Position numbers and translations under genes: made by a program. This document shows, one piece after another, positions 25,019 to 32,381 of a stretch of DNA of 40,908 nt. The notes beneath the pieces were generated by a model. The model saw nothing but the letters and a program-made list of their open reading frames with translations. It was not told where the DNA came from and ran no database searches. The stretch comes from CANKJK01 sp964400405 (lineage in GTDB: Bacteria; Acidobacteriota; Vicinamibacteria; Vicinamibacterales; UBA2999), in the NCBI GenBank assembly GCA_964400405.1, contig CAYNUO010000023.1:1-40908 (forward strand), read 5' to 3'. How positions within the stretch are numbered: position 1 is the first letter of the stretch; each line of letters opens with the position of its first letter.

Positions 25019-25288
25019 ATGGGACAGAACGACGAACAGACCGGCGGCACGATTCAGGATTTCGAGGCCGCCATCGCCGAGCTCGAAACCGTCGTCCGAA
25101 AGCTCGAGGAAGGCGACCTGGCCCTCGACGCCTCGCTGCAGCTGTACGAGCGGGGCGTGCAGCTGTCCCGGTTCTGCCACGCCCGGCTCGAGGAAGTGGA
25201 ACGGCGCATCGAGATCCTGAACGAGCGGGGCGAGCTGAAGCCGGCCCCCGCCGGATTCGATGACGGCGACGGCGACCGGAGCCGATGA
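25019..25288 (+). CDS. xseB: Exodeoxyribonuclease VII small subunit
   Basis: An 89-residue helical-hairpin subunit that binds the coiled coil of XseA. Signature IQDFEAAIAELETVVRKLEE followed by GDLALDASLQLYERG is unambiguous. The ATG at 25019 is preceded by GAGGA. The stop overlaps the ispA ATG (ATGA). Confidence 0.95.
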   Translation: MGQNDEQTGGTIQDFEAAIAELETVVRKLEEGDLALDASLQLYERGVQLSRFCHARLEEVERRIEILNERGELKPAPAGFDDGDGDRSR

Positions 25289-26232
25289 CCGGCGCCGAGT
25301 CCCTGACGGAATACCTGGAGGCGCGGCGGGCGGACGTCGAAGCGGCGCTGCTCTCGTGGCTGCCCGGCCCGCCCGAGACCCCCGCGGTCGTCGCGACCGC
25401 CATGCGCTACAGCGTCGAAGCCGGCGGCAAGCGTCTCCGGCCGATTCTGTGTCTGGCCGCGGCTGAGTCCGTGGCCGCAGCCACGGGACACGACGCGGCC
25501 GAGGCCCGGCGCATCGCCATGCCGGCCGCCTGCGCGATCGAGATGATCCACACCTACTCGCTCGTGCATGACGACCTGCCGGCCATGGACAACGACACGC
25601 TGCGCCGCGGACGTCCGACGCTGCACGTCGTGGCCGGTGAAGGCCTGGCCATCCTGGCCGGCGACGGCCTGCTGACCGAAGCCTTCCTGCTGCTGGCACG
25701 CGGCGACGCCGGCGGCACCGCGGCACCCGCGTCGCACCGCCTGCGCGCCATCGAGGTCATCGCGTCGGCCGCGGGCGCGGCCGGCATGGTCGGCGGTCAG
25801 GCCCTCGATCTGGACGCGCTGCCCGGTCCCACGAAACCCGCCGCACCCTTCAGCGCGGAGGCGCTGCGCGAGATGCACGCGCGGAAGACAGGCGCCCTCA
25901 TCACGGCCTCCGCCGTCGCCGGCGCCGTCATGGCCGGCGCGAGTACCGCTGCCGAAGCGGCCATCCGGGAGGCGGGGCGCCAGTTCGGGCTGGCGTTCCA
26001 GATCGTCGATGACATCCTCGACGTCGAGAGCACGACGGAGACCCTTGGCAAGACCGCCGGCAAGGACGCCGCGGCTGGCAAGCCGACGTATCCTGCGCTC
26101 TTCGGCATCGGCGAATCCCGGCGGCTGGCGCAGGCCTGCATCGCGCAGGCCGACGCCGCGCTCCGCGGCGAGCACCTCGAACACTCCCGGCTGGCCGGCA
26201 TCGGCCGCTGGATCGTTGAACGCGTGAACTGA
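25285..26232 (+). CDS. ispA: Farnesyl diphosphate synthase / short-chain polyprenyl synthase
   Basis: A 315-residue trans-prenyltransferase that condenses isopentenyl and allylic diphosphates to C15 (or C20). First aspartate-rich motif HDDLPAMDNDTLRRGRPT (DDx4D form typical of bacterial IspA), second motif VDDILD, plus GGKRLRPILC. Length and motif class favour farnesyl diphosphate synthase; geranylgeranyl product cannot be excluded. It is coupled to xseB. In many bacteria dxs follows ispA; here the next gene is an HbpS-like secreted protein instead. Confidence 0.93.
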   Translation: MTGAESLTEYLEARRADVEAALLSWLPGPPETPAVVATAMRYSVEAGGKRLRPILCLAAAESVAAATGHDAAEARRIAMPAACAIEMIHTYSLVHDDLPAMDNDTLRRGRPTLHVVAGEGLAILAGDGLLTEAFLLLARGDAGGTAAPASHRLRAIEVIASAAGAAGMVGGQALDLDALPGPTKPAAPFSAEALREMHARKTGALITASAVAGAVMAGASTAAEAAIREAGRQFGLAFQIVDDILDVESTTETLGKTAGKDAAAGKPTYPALFGIGESRRLAQACIAQADAALRGEHLEHSRLAGIGRWIVERVN

Positions 26233-26252
26233 CCGTCTCTCTGGAGGACACC

Positions 26253-26708
26253 ATGAACGTGCGGATCGGCGCCATCGGCGCCTTCGTTGCTCTGACTCTC
26301 GCCACTGCTGCCCAGGCGCAGGTGCCTGGCCCGTCGCTCGCCGACGCGAAGAAGGCGATCGCCGCGGCGCAGGCCACGGCGGTCACGCTCAAGACGAACC
26401 TGAGCTGCGTCGTCCTCGACTCGAGGGGCGCCGTCGTCCTGGCCGAGCGGATGGACAAGGCCAACTTCTTCACGGTCGACATCGCCCGCGGCAAGGCGCT
26501 GGTCTCGGCCTCGTTCGGCTCGCCGTCGGGTGCACTGGCGCAGCTCGCCAGCTCCGGCATCGGCAACGTGCTGCCCGGACCGGGCACGCCGGTGTTTCTG
26601 CAGGGCGCGGTGCCGCTGAAGGGTGGCGGCGCCATCGGCTGCAGCGGCGGCACGGGCCAGCAGGACGAAGACGGCGCCAAGGCCGGCGCCGCGGCGCTCG
26701 GCAACTAA
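26253..26708 (+). CDS. Secreted HbpS/GlcG-family (heme-binding-like) protein
   Basis: A 151-residue protein with a signal peptide ending AQAQ (residue 23). The mature part has the GlcG/HbpS pattern: ADAKKAIAAAQATAV, a strand VVLDSRGAVVLAERMDKA, then DIARGKALVSASFGSPSG and a glycine-rich GGGAIGCSGGTGQQDEDGA, the family C-terminal motif. HbpS of Streptomyces binds heme extracellularly, but many family members have no known ligand. GGAGG 6 bases upstream sets the start. The gene sits between ispA and tlyA in an otherwise cytoplasmic operon. Confidence 0.85.
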   Translation: MNVRIGAIGAFVALTLATAAQAQVPGPSLADAKKAIAAAQATAVTLKTNLSCVVLDSRGAVVLAERMDKANFFTVDIARGKALVSASFGSPSGALAQLASSGIGNVLPGPGTPVFLQGAVPLKGGGAIGCSGGTGQQDEDGAKAGAAALGN

Positions 26709-26730
26709 CCCCGCGCTCAGCCGCGCTCCC

Positions 26731-27459
26731 GTGCCCCGCATCCGGCTCGATCAGCTCGTCACCGAGCTCGGCCTCGCGCCGTCGCGCGAACGGGCCCGGG
26801 CGCTCGTGCTGGCGGGCCAGGTGCTGGTCGACGGACAGCCCGTGACGAAGGCCGGAGCCGCGACTCCGGCCGATGCCACCGTCACGCTCGCCACGCCCGA
26901 CCACCCGTACGTCGGGCGCGGCGGCGTGAAGCTGGCCCACGCGCTCGACACGTTCCAGGTACCCGTCCACGGCCGGCAGGCGCTCGACATCGGCGCCTCC
27001 ACCGGCGGCTTCACCGACGTCATTCTGCAGCGGGGCGCCGCGCACGTCGTCGCGCTCGACGTCGGGCACGGCCAGTTCGACTGGACGCTGCGCAACGACC
27101 CGCGCGTCACCGTGATCGAGGGCTTCAACGCCCGCACGCTGACCCTCGCCGACCTCCCCAACCCGGTCGACCTCGTGGCGATCGATGTCTCATTCATCTC
27201 GCTCCGGCACATCCTGCCCGTGCTGCCGCCGCTCCTCACGCCCGGTGCCGACGTGGTCGCGCTCGTCAAGCCGCAGTTCGAGGCGGGACGCGCGGAGGTG
27301 AGGAAGGGCGTGATCCGGGACGAGGCGGTGCATGCACGCGTCGTGGAGGAGATCGGCGCCGCCGGGGCTGCGATAGGATTGACACGCGTGGCCGCGACGC
27401 CTTCGCCCATCACCGGCGCGCGCGGCAATCGCGAGTTCTTTCTGCACTTCCGCCACTGA
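26731..27459 (+). CDS. tlyA: TlyA family rRNA (cytidine-2'-O)-methyltransferase
   Basis: A 242-residue protein: S4 RNA-binding domain at 1-62 (IRLDQLVTELGLAPSRERAR) and an FtsJ/RrmJ-fold methyltransferase. SAM-site DIGASTGGFTD and later DVSFISLRHILP and KPQFEAGR are diagnostic. TlyA methylates 16S C1409 and 23S C1920 in mycobacteria; the short type modifies only 23S. The GTG at 26731 gives the canonical N-terminus; a longer ORF reading through the HbpS-like gene is a shadow. No clear Shine-Dalgarno. The stop overlaps the nadK start (TGATG). Confidence 0.93.
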   Translation: MPRIRLDQLVTELGLAPSRERARALVLAGQVLVDGQPVTKAGAATPADATVTLATPDHPYVGRGGVKLAHALDTFQVPVHGRQALDIGASTGGFTDVILQRGAAHVVALDVGHGQFDWTLRNDPRVTVIEGFNARTLTLADLPNPVDLVAIDVSFISLRHILPVLPPLLTPGADVVALVKPQFEAGRAEVRKGVIRDEAVHARVVEEIGAAGAAIGLTRVAATPSPITGARGNREFFLHFRH

Positions 27460-28340
27460 TGTCCGCCAAGCCACCTGTCATCGCCTGCGTTGGCGTCGTC
27501 GCCAAGGATCGCCTGCACGCCGCGATTCCGGTGCTCGGCGAGCTGCGCGCCTGGCTCGAAGCGCGCCACGTGCGGGTGATCTATTCGAACGAAACCGCCG
27601 AACTGCTGGGCGTCGACGGCGTGCCGCGCTCGGAGATCCCGCGGACGGCGGACCTCGTGATCGCGCTCGGCGGCGACGGCACGCTGCTCTCGATGGCCGG
27701 CCGCATCGCCGCGTCGGGACGCGATGTGCCGCTCGTGGGCGTGAACTTCGGCAGCCTCGGGTTCCTGACGGAAGTGCGGGTCGGCGAGCTCTTTCCGACA
27801 CTGGAGTCGGTGTTCGCCGGCACCGCCGTCGAAGACAGCCGTCTGCTGCTCGAAGCCACCGCCGAGCGCGCCGGACACCCCCCCGACACCCGGCTCGTGC
27901 TGAACGACGTCGTCTTCGCGAAGGCGTCGCTCTCCCGCATGATCGAGCTGACCGTCTCCGTCTCGGGCGTGTTCGTCACGCGCGTCAAGGCGGACGGCCT
28001 GATCATCGCGAGCCCCACGGGATCGACGGCCTACAACCTCGCGGCCGGCGGCCCGATCGTGCACCCCGTCGTCGATGCGCTCGTGGTCACGCCGATCGCG
28101 CCGCACACGCTGACCAACCGCCCCATCGTCGTCCCGGCGTCAGCCACGGTCGAAGTCCACCCGCTCGCCCACAACGGCGAGGACACGCTGGTGACCTACG
28201 ACGGGCAGTCGGGCTACATCCTGCGCGCCGGCGATGTGGTGCGCGTGTCGCGCGCCGGCAGCCGCGTGCGGCTGTTGACCCCGGGAGGCCGGAGCTACTA
28301 CGACGTGCTCCGGGAAAAGCTCAAGTGGGGCGAGCGGTAG
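27459..28340 (+). CDS. nadK: NAD kinase
   Basis: A 293-residue ATP/polyphosphate-NAD kinase that makes NADP in the cytosol. The GGDGTLLSMAG motif, NFGSLGFLTE, NDVVFAK and the GSTAYNLAAGGPIV loop are all present. Length is typical. It is last in the ymdB-xseAB-ispA-tlyA operon and converges with mltG with only 15 bases between. Confidence 0.97.
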   Translation: MSAKPPVIACVGVVAKDRLHAAIPVLGELRAWLEARHVRVIYSNETAELLGVDGVPRSEIPRTADLVIALGGDGTLLSMAGRIAASGRDVPLVGVNFGSLGFLTEVRVGELFPTLESVFAGTAVEDSRLLLEATAERAGHPPDTRLVLNDVVFAKASLSRMIELTVSVSGVFVTRVKADGLIIASPTGSTAYNLAAGGPIVHPVVDALVVTPIAPHTLTNRPIVVPASATVEVHPLAHNGEDTLVTYDGQSGYILRAGDVVRVSRAGSRVRLLTPGGRSYYDVLREKLKWGER

Positions 28341-28355
28341 CAGACGCCGGCGTGG

Positions 28356-29411
28356 CTATCCGCGTTGACGGGCGGCCGCGCGTTTCTGCCTGAAGTACTG
28401 CACCTGGAAGCGCTGCACGTTGCGTGAGTGCTCGGCGAGCGTGTCCGCGAAGGCATGCGTGCCGTCGTTCCGGCTGACGAAATAGAGGTGCGCGGCGTCG
28501 GCCGGTTTAAGCACGGCCTCGAGTGCCGCGCGGCCCGGCGCGGCGATCGGCCCCGGTGGCAGCCCCCGATAGCGATACGTGTTGTAGGGCGAGTCGAACG
28601 TCAGGTCGGCCTTGCGGATGTTGCCGTCGTACCGGCCGGCCTTCGTCAGCGCGTAGATCAGCGTCGGGTCCGCCTGCATGGGCATCCCGATGCGCAGACG
28701 GTTGCGGTAGACCGCCGCCACGAGCGGGCGTTCCTCCGCCGCGCCGGTTTCCTTCTCGACGAGCGCGGCCAGCGTGACCACCTGACGGATCGTCAGCGAC
28801 GATTCCCGCGCCTCCCGCTGGAACTCCGGGCCGACGACGGACCGGAAACGCTCCACCATGCGCGCCACAAGCGTCGCGGCGGTCGCTGTGCGCGGAAGGG
28901 TGTACGTCTCGGGAAAGAGATAGCCCTCGAGGTCCCGTGCTTCCGGATCCAGATCCGCGATCGGTGCCGGGTCCGACGCGGCCGCCTTGAAGTCGGCGGC
29001 GAGGCCGAAGCCCCGTGCCTCGAACACGTCGGCCATCTCGCCGATGGTCAACCCTTCGCGCATGGTCAGGCGCCGGACGTACACGTCGCCGCGGACCAGC
29101 CGATCCACGACCGCCATCGGCGTCGCCGGCTCGGCGAACCGGTACTCCCCCGCCTGCAGCCGCGCTGCCTGGCCGCTGGTGGCGACAGCCAGCCGGAACG
29201 TCAGTTCGTCCGTCACGACGCCCGCACGGACGAGCAGACGCCCGATACCCGCCGTGCCCGTCCCAGGGGGAATCTCGACGAACTGTTCGTCGCCGCTGAA
29301 GGCGCGGTAGGGCTCCTGCAATCCCTTGTAGAACAGCCAGCCCACACCCGCCGCGCCGGCAACCGCCAGCAACATCAGCGCCCCGGCCCACTTGATCAGC
29401 GTCTTCATCAC
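28356..29411 (-). CDS. mltG: Endolytic murein transglycosylase MltG
   Basis: A 351-residue YceG-like inner-membrane lytic transglycosylase thought to end nascent glycan strands. One N-terminal membrane helix (about 8-27), LysM-like subdomain (about 30-110) and the catalytic domain with ALVEKETGAAEERPLVAAVY, whose first glutamate is the expected catalytic acid, then NRLRIGMPMQADPT and SPYNTYRYRGLPPGPIAAPG. It starts at GTG 29411 or ATG 29408, both overlapping the ruvX stop (GTGATGA). RuvX-MltG adjacency is common in bacteria. Confidence 0.96.
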   Translation of the reverse strand: MMKTLIKWAGALMLLAVAGAAGVGWLFYKGLQEPYRAFSGDEQFVEIPPGTGTAGIGRLLVRAGVVTDELTFRLAVATSGQAARLQAGEYRFAEPATPMAVVDRLVRGDVYVRRLTMREGLTIGEMADVFEARGFGLAADFKAAASDPAPIADLDPEARDLEGYLFPETYTLPRTATAATLVARMVERFRSVVGPEFQREARESSLTIRQVVTLAALVEKETGAAEERPLVAAVYRNRLRIGMPMQADPTLIYALTKAGRYDGNIRKADLTFDSPYNTYRYRGLPPGPIAAPGRAALEAVLKPADAAHLYFVSRNDGTHAFADTLAEHSRNVQRFQVQYFRQKRAAARQRG

Positions 29412-29878
29412 TCGTCCTGGGACCCGTCGGGCGGCACGGCATGCGAAGCGGGCACCCGGGAATCAAGGTAGTCCTGGAGGATGACGGCCGCGGCAGCCGC
29501 ATCGAGCACGGCCTTCCGCTTCCGCCAGTCGCGCTCGTTGACGGCGAGACGGCTCTCCGCTTCACGACTGGACAGCCGTTCGTCCTGGAGCACGACGGAG
29601 AGACCGGTCCGGGCCTCGAGGGGTGCGCGCAGCGCTTCGACCACGCCGGTCATGTCGGTCGGAGACCCGTCGAGGCGCCGCGGCAGGCCGAGCACGATCA
29701 GTCCGACGCCATCCTCCTCGCCGGCCAGACGCCGCACCTCGTCGCACATCGCCGCCAGCCCGGCCTGCGGGCCTCCCGCGGGATGCAGCACCGTCACGGG
29801 ACGCGCGAGCGTGCCCGAGGGATCACTGATGGCGACGCCGATCCGCCGCGCGCCATAGTCGAGAGCGACCACTCGCAC
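29408..29878 (-). CDS. ruvX: RuvX/YqgF Holliday junction resolvase-like, pre-16S rRNA nuclease
   Basis: A 156-residue RNase H-fold protein. The first catalytic motif is ALDYGARRIGVAISD at the N-terminus; LGLPRRLDGSPTDMT and DERLSSREAESRL follow, and the last acidic residue is in KAVLDAAAAAVILQDYLD. Members process the 5' end of 16S rRNA and may act in recombination. It starts with GTG at 29878, 6 bases after TATAGT on the minus strand, so its transcript is probably leaderless. It is divergent from the EnvC-like gene with 21 bases between the start codons. Confidence 0.94.
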   Translation of the reverse strand: MRVVALDYGARRIGVAISDPSGTLARPVTVLHPAGGPQAGLAAMCDEVRRLAGEEDGVGLIVLGLPRRLDGSPTDMTGVVEALRAPLEARTGLSVVLQDERLSSREAESRLAVNERDWRKRKAVLDAAAAAVILQDYLDSRVPASHAVPPDGSQDE

Positions 29879-29884
29879 CGGCTG

Positions 29885-29892
29885 ACTATACT
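29885..29892. promoter_or_regulatory. Symmetric bidirectional -10 element between ruvX and the EnvC-like gene
   Basis: The octamer ACTATACT contains TATACT (29887-29892, 5 of 6) on the plus strand and TATAGT (29885-29890, 5 of 6) on the minus strand, sharing TATA. Counting seven bases from each element puts the start sites near 29899 and 29878, at the two GTG start codons (29900 plus, 29878 minus). No -35 is recognisable for either side. Confidence 0.5.
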
Positions 29893-29899
29893 AGCCGCC

Positions 29900-31099
29900 G
29901 TGACACTGGGACGACGCCCGCGCCTGACCGCCACCGCGGGATTGGCCGTGTGCGTCGCGCTCGGCACGGCTCCGGCCTTCGCCGCCATCCAGAATCCCTC
30001 CAGGCCCGAAACGCTCGACCGCCGTATCGCCGCGCGAATCCGTGCACTCGAGGACGACGCCGACCGGATCGCCGCGCAGGCCCGCGCCGTCGTCGAGGCG
30101 ATCCGCGCGCTCGAAGCCGAGCGCGACCGTCACATCGCGGACGCCGAGCGTGCGAAGCGGGACCTCCGCAGCGCCGAGGTCGACCTGGCCGTCGCGCGTC
30201 AGCGCCTCGAGAAGCTGCGGCAGGTGGAAGCCATGGACGAGCCGCTCATCGCGGCCCGTCTGGTGCAGGTCTACAAGCAGGGCCACGGCGGCTACATCCG
30301 CCTGCTGCTCGGTGCCGAGACGCTGCAGGACGTCGGCCGGGCCGCGCGGACGATCTCGACGCTCGTCGAACAGAACGCCGCCCGCGTCACCGCGCGCCTG
30401 GAGGAGATCGCCGCCGCGAGCCGCGCGGTGGACGACCTGGCCGCACGCGTGCTGGGCCTGCACGACGCGGGGATGCGCGCCGACGAGGCCGGCACGGCCG
30501 CCGCGGCGGCGATCGCCGAGCGGGAGACGGCGGCCGCGCAGCTCGACCGCCGGCGCGACGCCAATGCGGTGATGCTGGGCGAACTGCGCGCCGCGCAGAC
30601 CGGCGGAGCGGCCGTGGCCGCGCCCGCGGGCGCGGCGGCCTCCAGTGCGGCAGCATCCGGTGGCTCAGGCTCAGGCACGCCCGCCGGGCGCACGGCTCCG
30701 TTTGCCGCGTTCAGGGGCGCGCTGGACTGGCCGGTGGTCGGCCCCGTGGCCACGCGCTTCGGGTCCGGACGGCGGCAGGCCAGCGGGTTCGCGAACGGCG
30801 TCACGATCGCGGCCCCGCCAGGCACGCCCGTGGTCGCCATCCACGCGGGGGTGGTGACCTACGCGGAGCCCCTCGCCGGCTTCGGCACGATGGTCATGCT
30901 GGACCACGGCGGCGGCTTCAGCTCCGCCTACGGGCTCCTGCGGTCGACGGTCACGCGGCGGGATCAGCGTGTCGTCGAAGGCGAGCAGATCGGCGTCGTC
31001 GGAGACGCGGCCACCGCCGGCGCCCGCACGGCGCTCTACTTCGAAGTTCGCGCCGCCGGCCGCCCGGCCGATCCCCTACAATGGCTGCGTCCGCGCTGA
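29900..31099 (+). CDS. EnvC/NlpD-like murein hydrolase activator with degenerate LytM domain
   Basis: A 399-residue exported protein: signal peptide ending PAFA, long coiled coil (about 38-225, many Glu/Arg/Ala heptads), an Ala/Gly/Ser linker (about 232-265) and a C-terminal M23/LytM fold. The fold is recognisable (IAAPPGTPVVAIHAGVV, GFGTMVMLDHGGGF) but every zinc ligand is replaced: the HxxxD pair is A298 and T302, the YxHL histidine is leucine (SAYGLL), and HLHFE reads ALYFE. This matches EnvC, which is inactive itself and activates cell-wall amidases at division. The GTG start lies 7 bases after TATACT, with no Shine-Dalgarno. An S41 protein follows 7 bases later. Confidence 0.88.
   Translation: MTLGRRPRLTATAGLAVCVALGTAPAFAAIQNPSRPETLDRRIAARIRALEDDADRIAAQARAVVEAIRALEAERDRHIADAERAKRDLRSAEVDLAVARQRLEKLRQVEAMDEPLIAARLVQVYKQGHGGYIRLLLGAETLQDVGRAARTISTLVEQNAARVTARLEEIAAASRAVDDLAARVLGLHDAGMRADEAGTAAAAAIAERETAAAQLDRRRDANAVMLGELRAAQTGGAAVAAPAGAAASSAAASGGSGSGTPAGRTAPFAAFRGALDWPVVGPVATRFGSGRRQASGFANGVTIAAPPGTPVVAIHAGVVTYAEPLAGFGTMVMLDHGGGFSSAYGLLRSTVTRRDQRVVEGEQIGVVGDAATAGARTALYFEVRAAGRPADPLQWLRPR
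31077..31082 (+). promoter_or_regulatory. Putative internal -10 element before the S41-family protein
   Basis: TACAAT (5 of 6) lies inside the end of the EnvC-like gene, 24 bases before the ATG at 31107. It could give the S41-family gene some independent expression. The -35 is unclear. Confidence 0.25.
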
Positions 31100-31106
31100 G
31101 TCCCCC

Positions 31107-32273
31107 ATGAACCCACGCACACGAGCCTCGGTTCTCGCCATTTCCGTGCCGGTGATGCTGCTGGCTGTCGTCGGCGGCTACCTCGGCCAGGCCGTGGGCC
31201 GGGACGACACCTACAAGCACCTCGCGGTATTCGAGGATGTCGTCTCCATCGTCCTCAACAACTACGTCGAAGACGTCGACCCGGCGAAGGCGATGCGCGG
31301 CGCGCTGCACGGTCTCGCCGACGCGCTGGACGCCGACAGCGCGTATCTCACGCCCGCGCTGGCGAAGTCGGTCGGCGCGAACGAGGCCACCGGTCTGGCC
31401 GATACCGGCATCGAGCTGATGAAGCAGTACTACCTCCGCGTCGTCTCCGTCAGGGACGGTTCGCCGGCGGCCCGCGCGGGCCTGCGGACGGGCGACTTCA
31501 TCCGGGTCATCGGCGGCAAGGCCACGCGCAACATGTCCACGCTCGAAGGCGCGGGCCTGCTGCGCGGCGCCGCGGGCTCGAAAGTCTCCCTCGTCATCAT
31601 CCGCGGCAGTGCCACGGACCCGCACGTGGTGGAGCTCACGCGCGAGAAGCCCGCCGGGCCGGACGTCACGTCGAAGCTGCTGAACGCGACGACGGGCTAC
31701 GTGCGCGTCGTCGAGTTCTCGAATCAGGCCGTCAGCGGTCTCAAGCCGGCCGTGGAGAAGCTGACCAAGGCGGGCGCGACGCGGGTGCTGCTGGATCTCC
31801 GCGGCACGGCGAAGGGTGACCTCGACGCCGGCATCGCCGCGGCACGGCTCTTCGTGAAGTCGGGCACGCTGACCATCAAGCAGGGAAAGGGCGATCAGCG
31901 CGAGACGGTCACCACGAACCCGTCCGACGGCGCGCTGACCACACCACTCGTCCTGCTGACCACGGCCGGTACCGCAGGTGCCGCTGAAGTCTTTGCGGCA
32001 GCCATCGAAGGCGCGAAGCGCGGCACACGCGTCGGCGAGCGGACGCTCGGCCGCGCGGCCCGGCAGCGGCTCGTGCGGCTTCCCGACGGCAGTGGCCTGT
32101 GGCTCTCCTATCAGCGTTATCTGACGCCGGGTGGCGAGCCGATTCACGAGAAGGGCCTGAAGCCCGACGTCGCCGTCGCGGAACCCGAACTCGACTTCGG
32201 CGCGCCCGCCCCCGCTGGCGACCCCATCCTCGAGAAGGCACTCGAGGACGCTCCGCTGAAGAAAGCCGCCTGA
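31107..32273 (+). CDS. S41/CtpA-family protein lacking catalytic Ser and Lys (pseudoprotease)
   Basis: A 388-residue carboxyl-terminal processing protease homologue. N-terminal membrane anchor or signal (8-30), a helical domain with NNYVEDVDPAKAMRGALHGLADALD, a PDZ domain (about 105-185, GSPAARAGLRTGDFI), and the S41 core. The position of the catalytic serine, the middle one in SASAS, is Gly291 (TAGTAGAAE), and the lysine of GKG is Arg316 (TLGRAARQ); only the assisting glutamine (Q320) remains. The fold ends correctly (YLTPGGEPIHEKGLKPDV), so it is not a broken gene. I infer a scaffolding PDZ protein working with the EnvC-like neighbour; in many bacteria envC and a ctp gene are adjacent. Confidence 0.88.
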   Translation: MNPRTRASVLAISVPVMLLAVVGGYLGQAVGRDDTYKHLAVFEDVVSIVLNNYVEDVDPAKAMRGALHGLADALDADSAYLTPALAKSVGANEATGLADTGIELMKQYYLRVVSVRDGSPAARAGLRTGDFIRVIGGKATRNMSTLEGAGLLRGAAGSKVSLVIIRGSATDPHVVELTREKPAGPDVTSKLLNATTGYVRVVEFSNQAVSGLKPAVEKLTKAGATRVLLDLRGTAKGDLDAGIAAARLFVKSGTLTIKQGKGDQRETVTTNPSDGALTTPLVLLTTAGTAGAAEVFAAAIEGAKRGTRVGERTLGRAARQRLVRLPDGSGLWLSYQRYLTPGGEPIHEKGLKPDVAVAEPELDFGAPAPAGDPILEKALEDAPLKKAA

Positions 32274-32381
32274 GAAGGCCTCCCCTACGGATTTCCGTTA
32301 GTTGCCGTCGGCAAGCGGGCACAGCTACGCTCGCCCGCTGAGCCCCGGCCGCATCGCGGCCCCAATTCCAGGGAGACCGCC
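32274..32381 (+). promoter_or_regulatory. 108-base intergenic region with three small hairpins
   Basis: TTGCCGTCGGCAA is a short palindrome at 32302-32314; AGCGGGC (32314-32320) pairs with 32333-32339; GGCCGC (32347-32352) pairs with 32356-32361 over a 3-base loop. TTGCCG and TACGCT 18 bases apart could be a weak promoter for the aldolase gene. AGGGAGA just before its TTG is a good ribosome site. Confidence 0.35.

Noticed and set aside
31107..32273. S41-family gene as a decayed pseudogene
   Set aside because: The frame is intact over the full length and non-catalytic domains are well kept, so loss of catalysis looks selected rather than degenerate.
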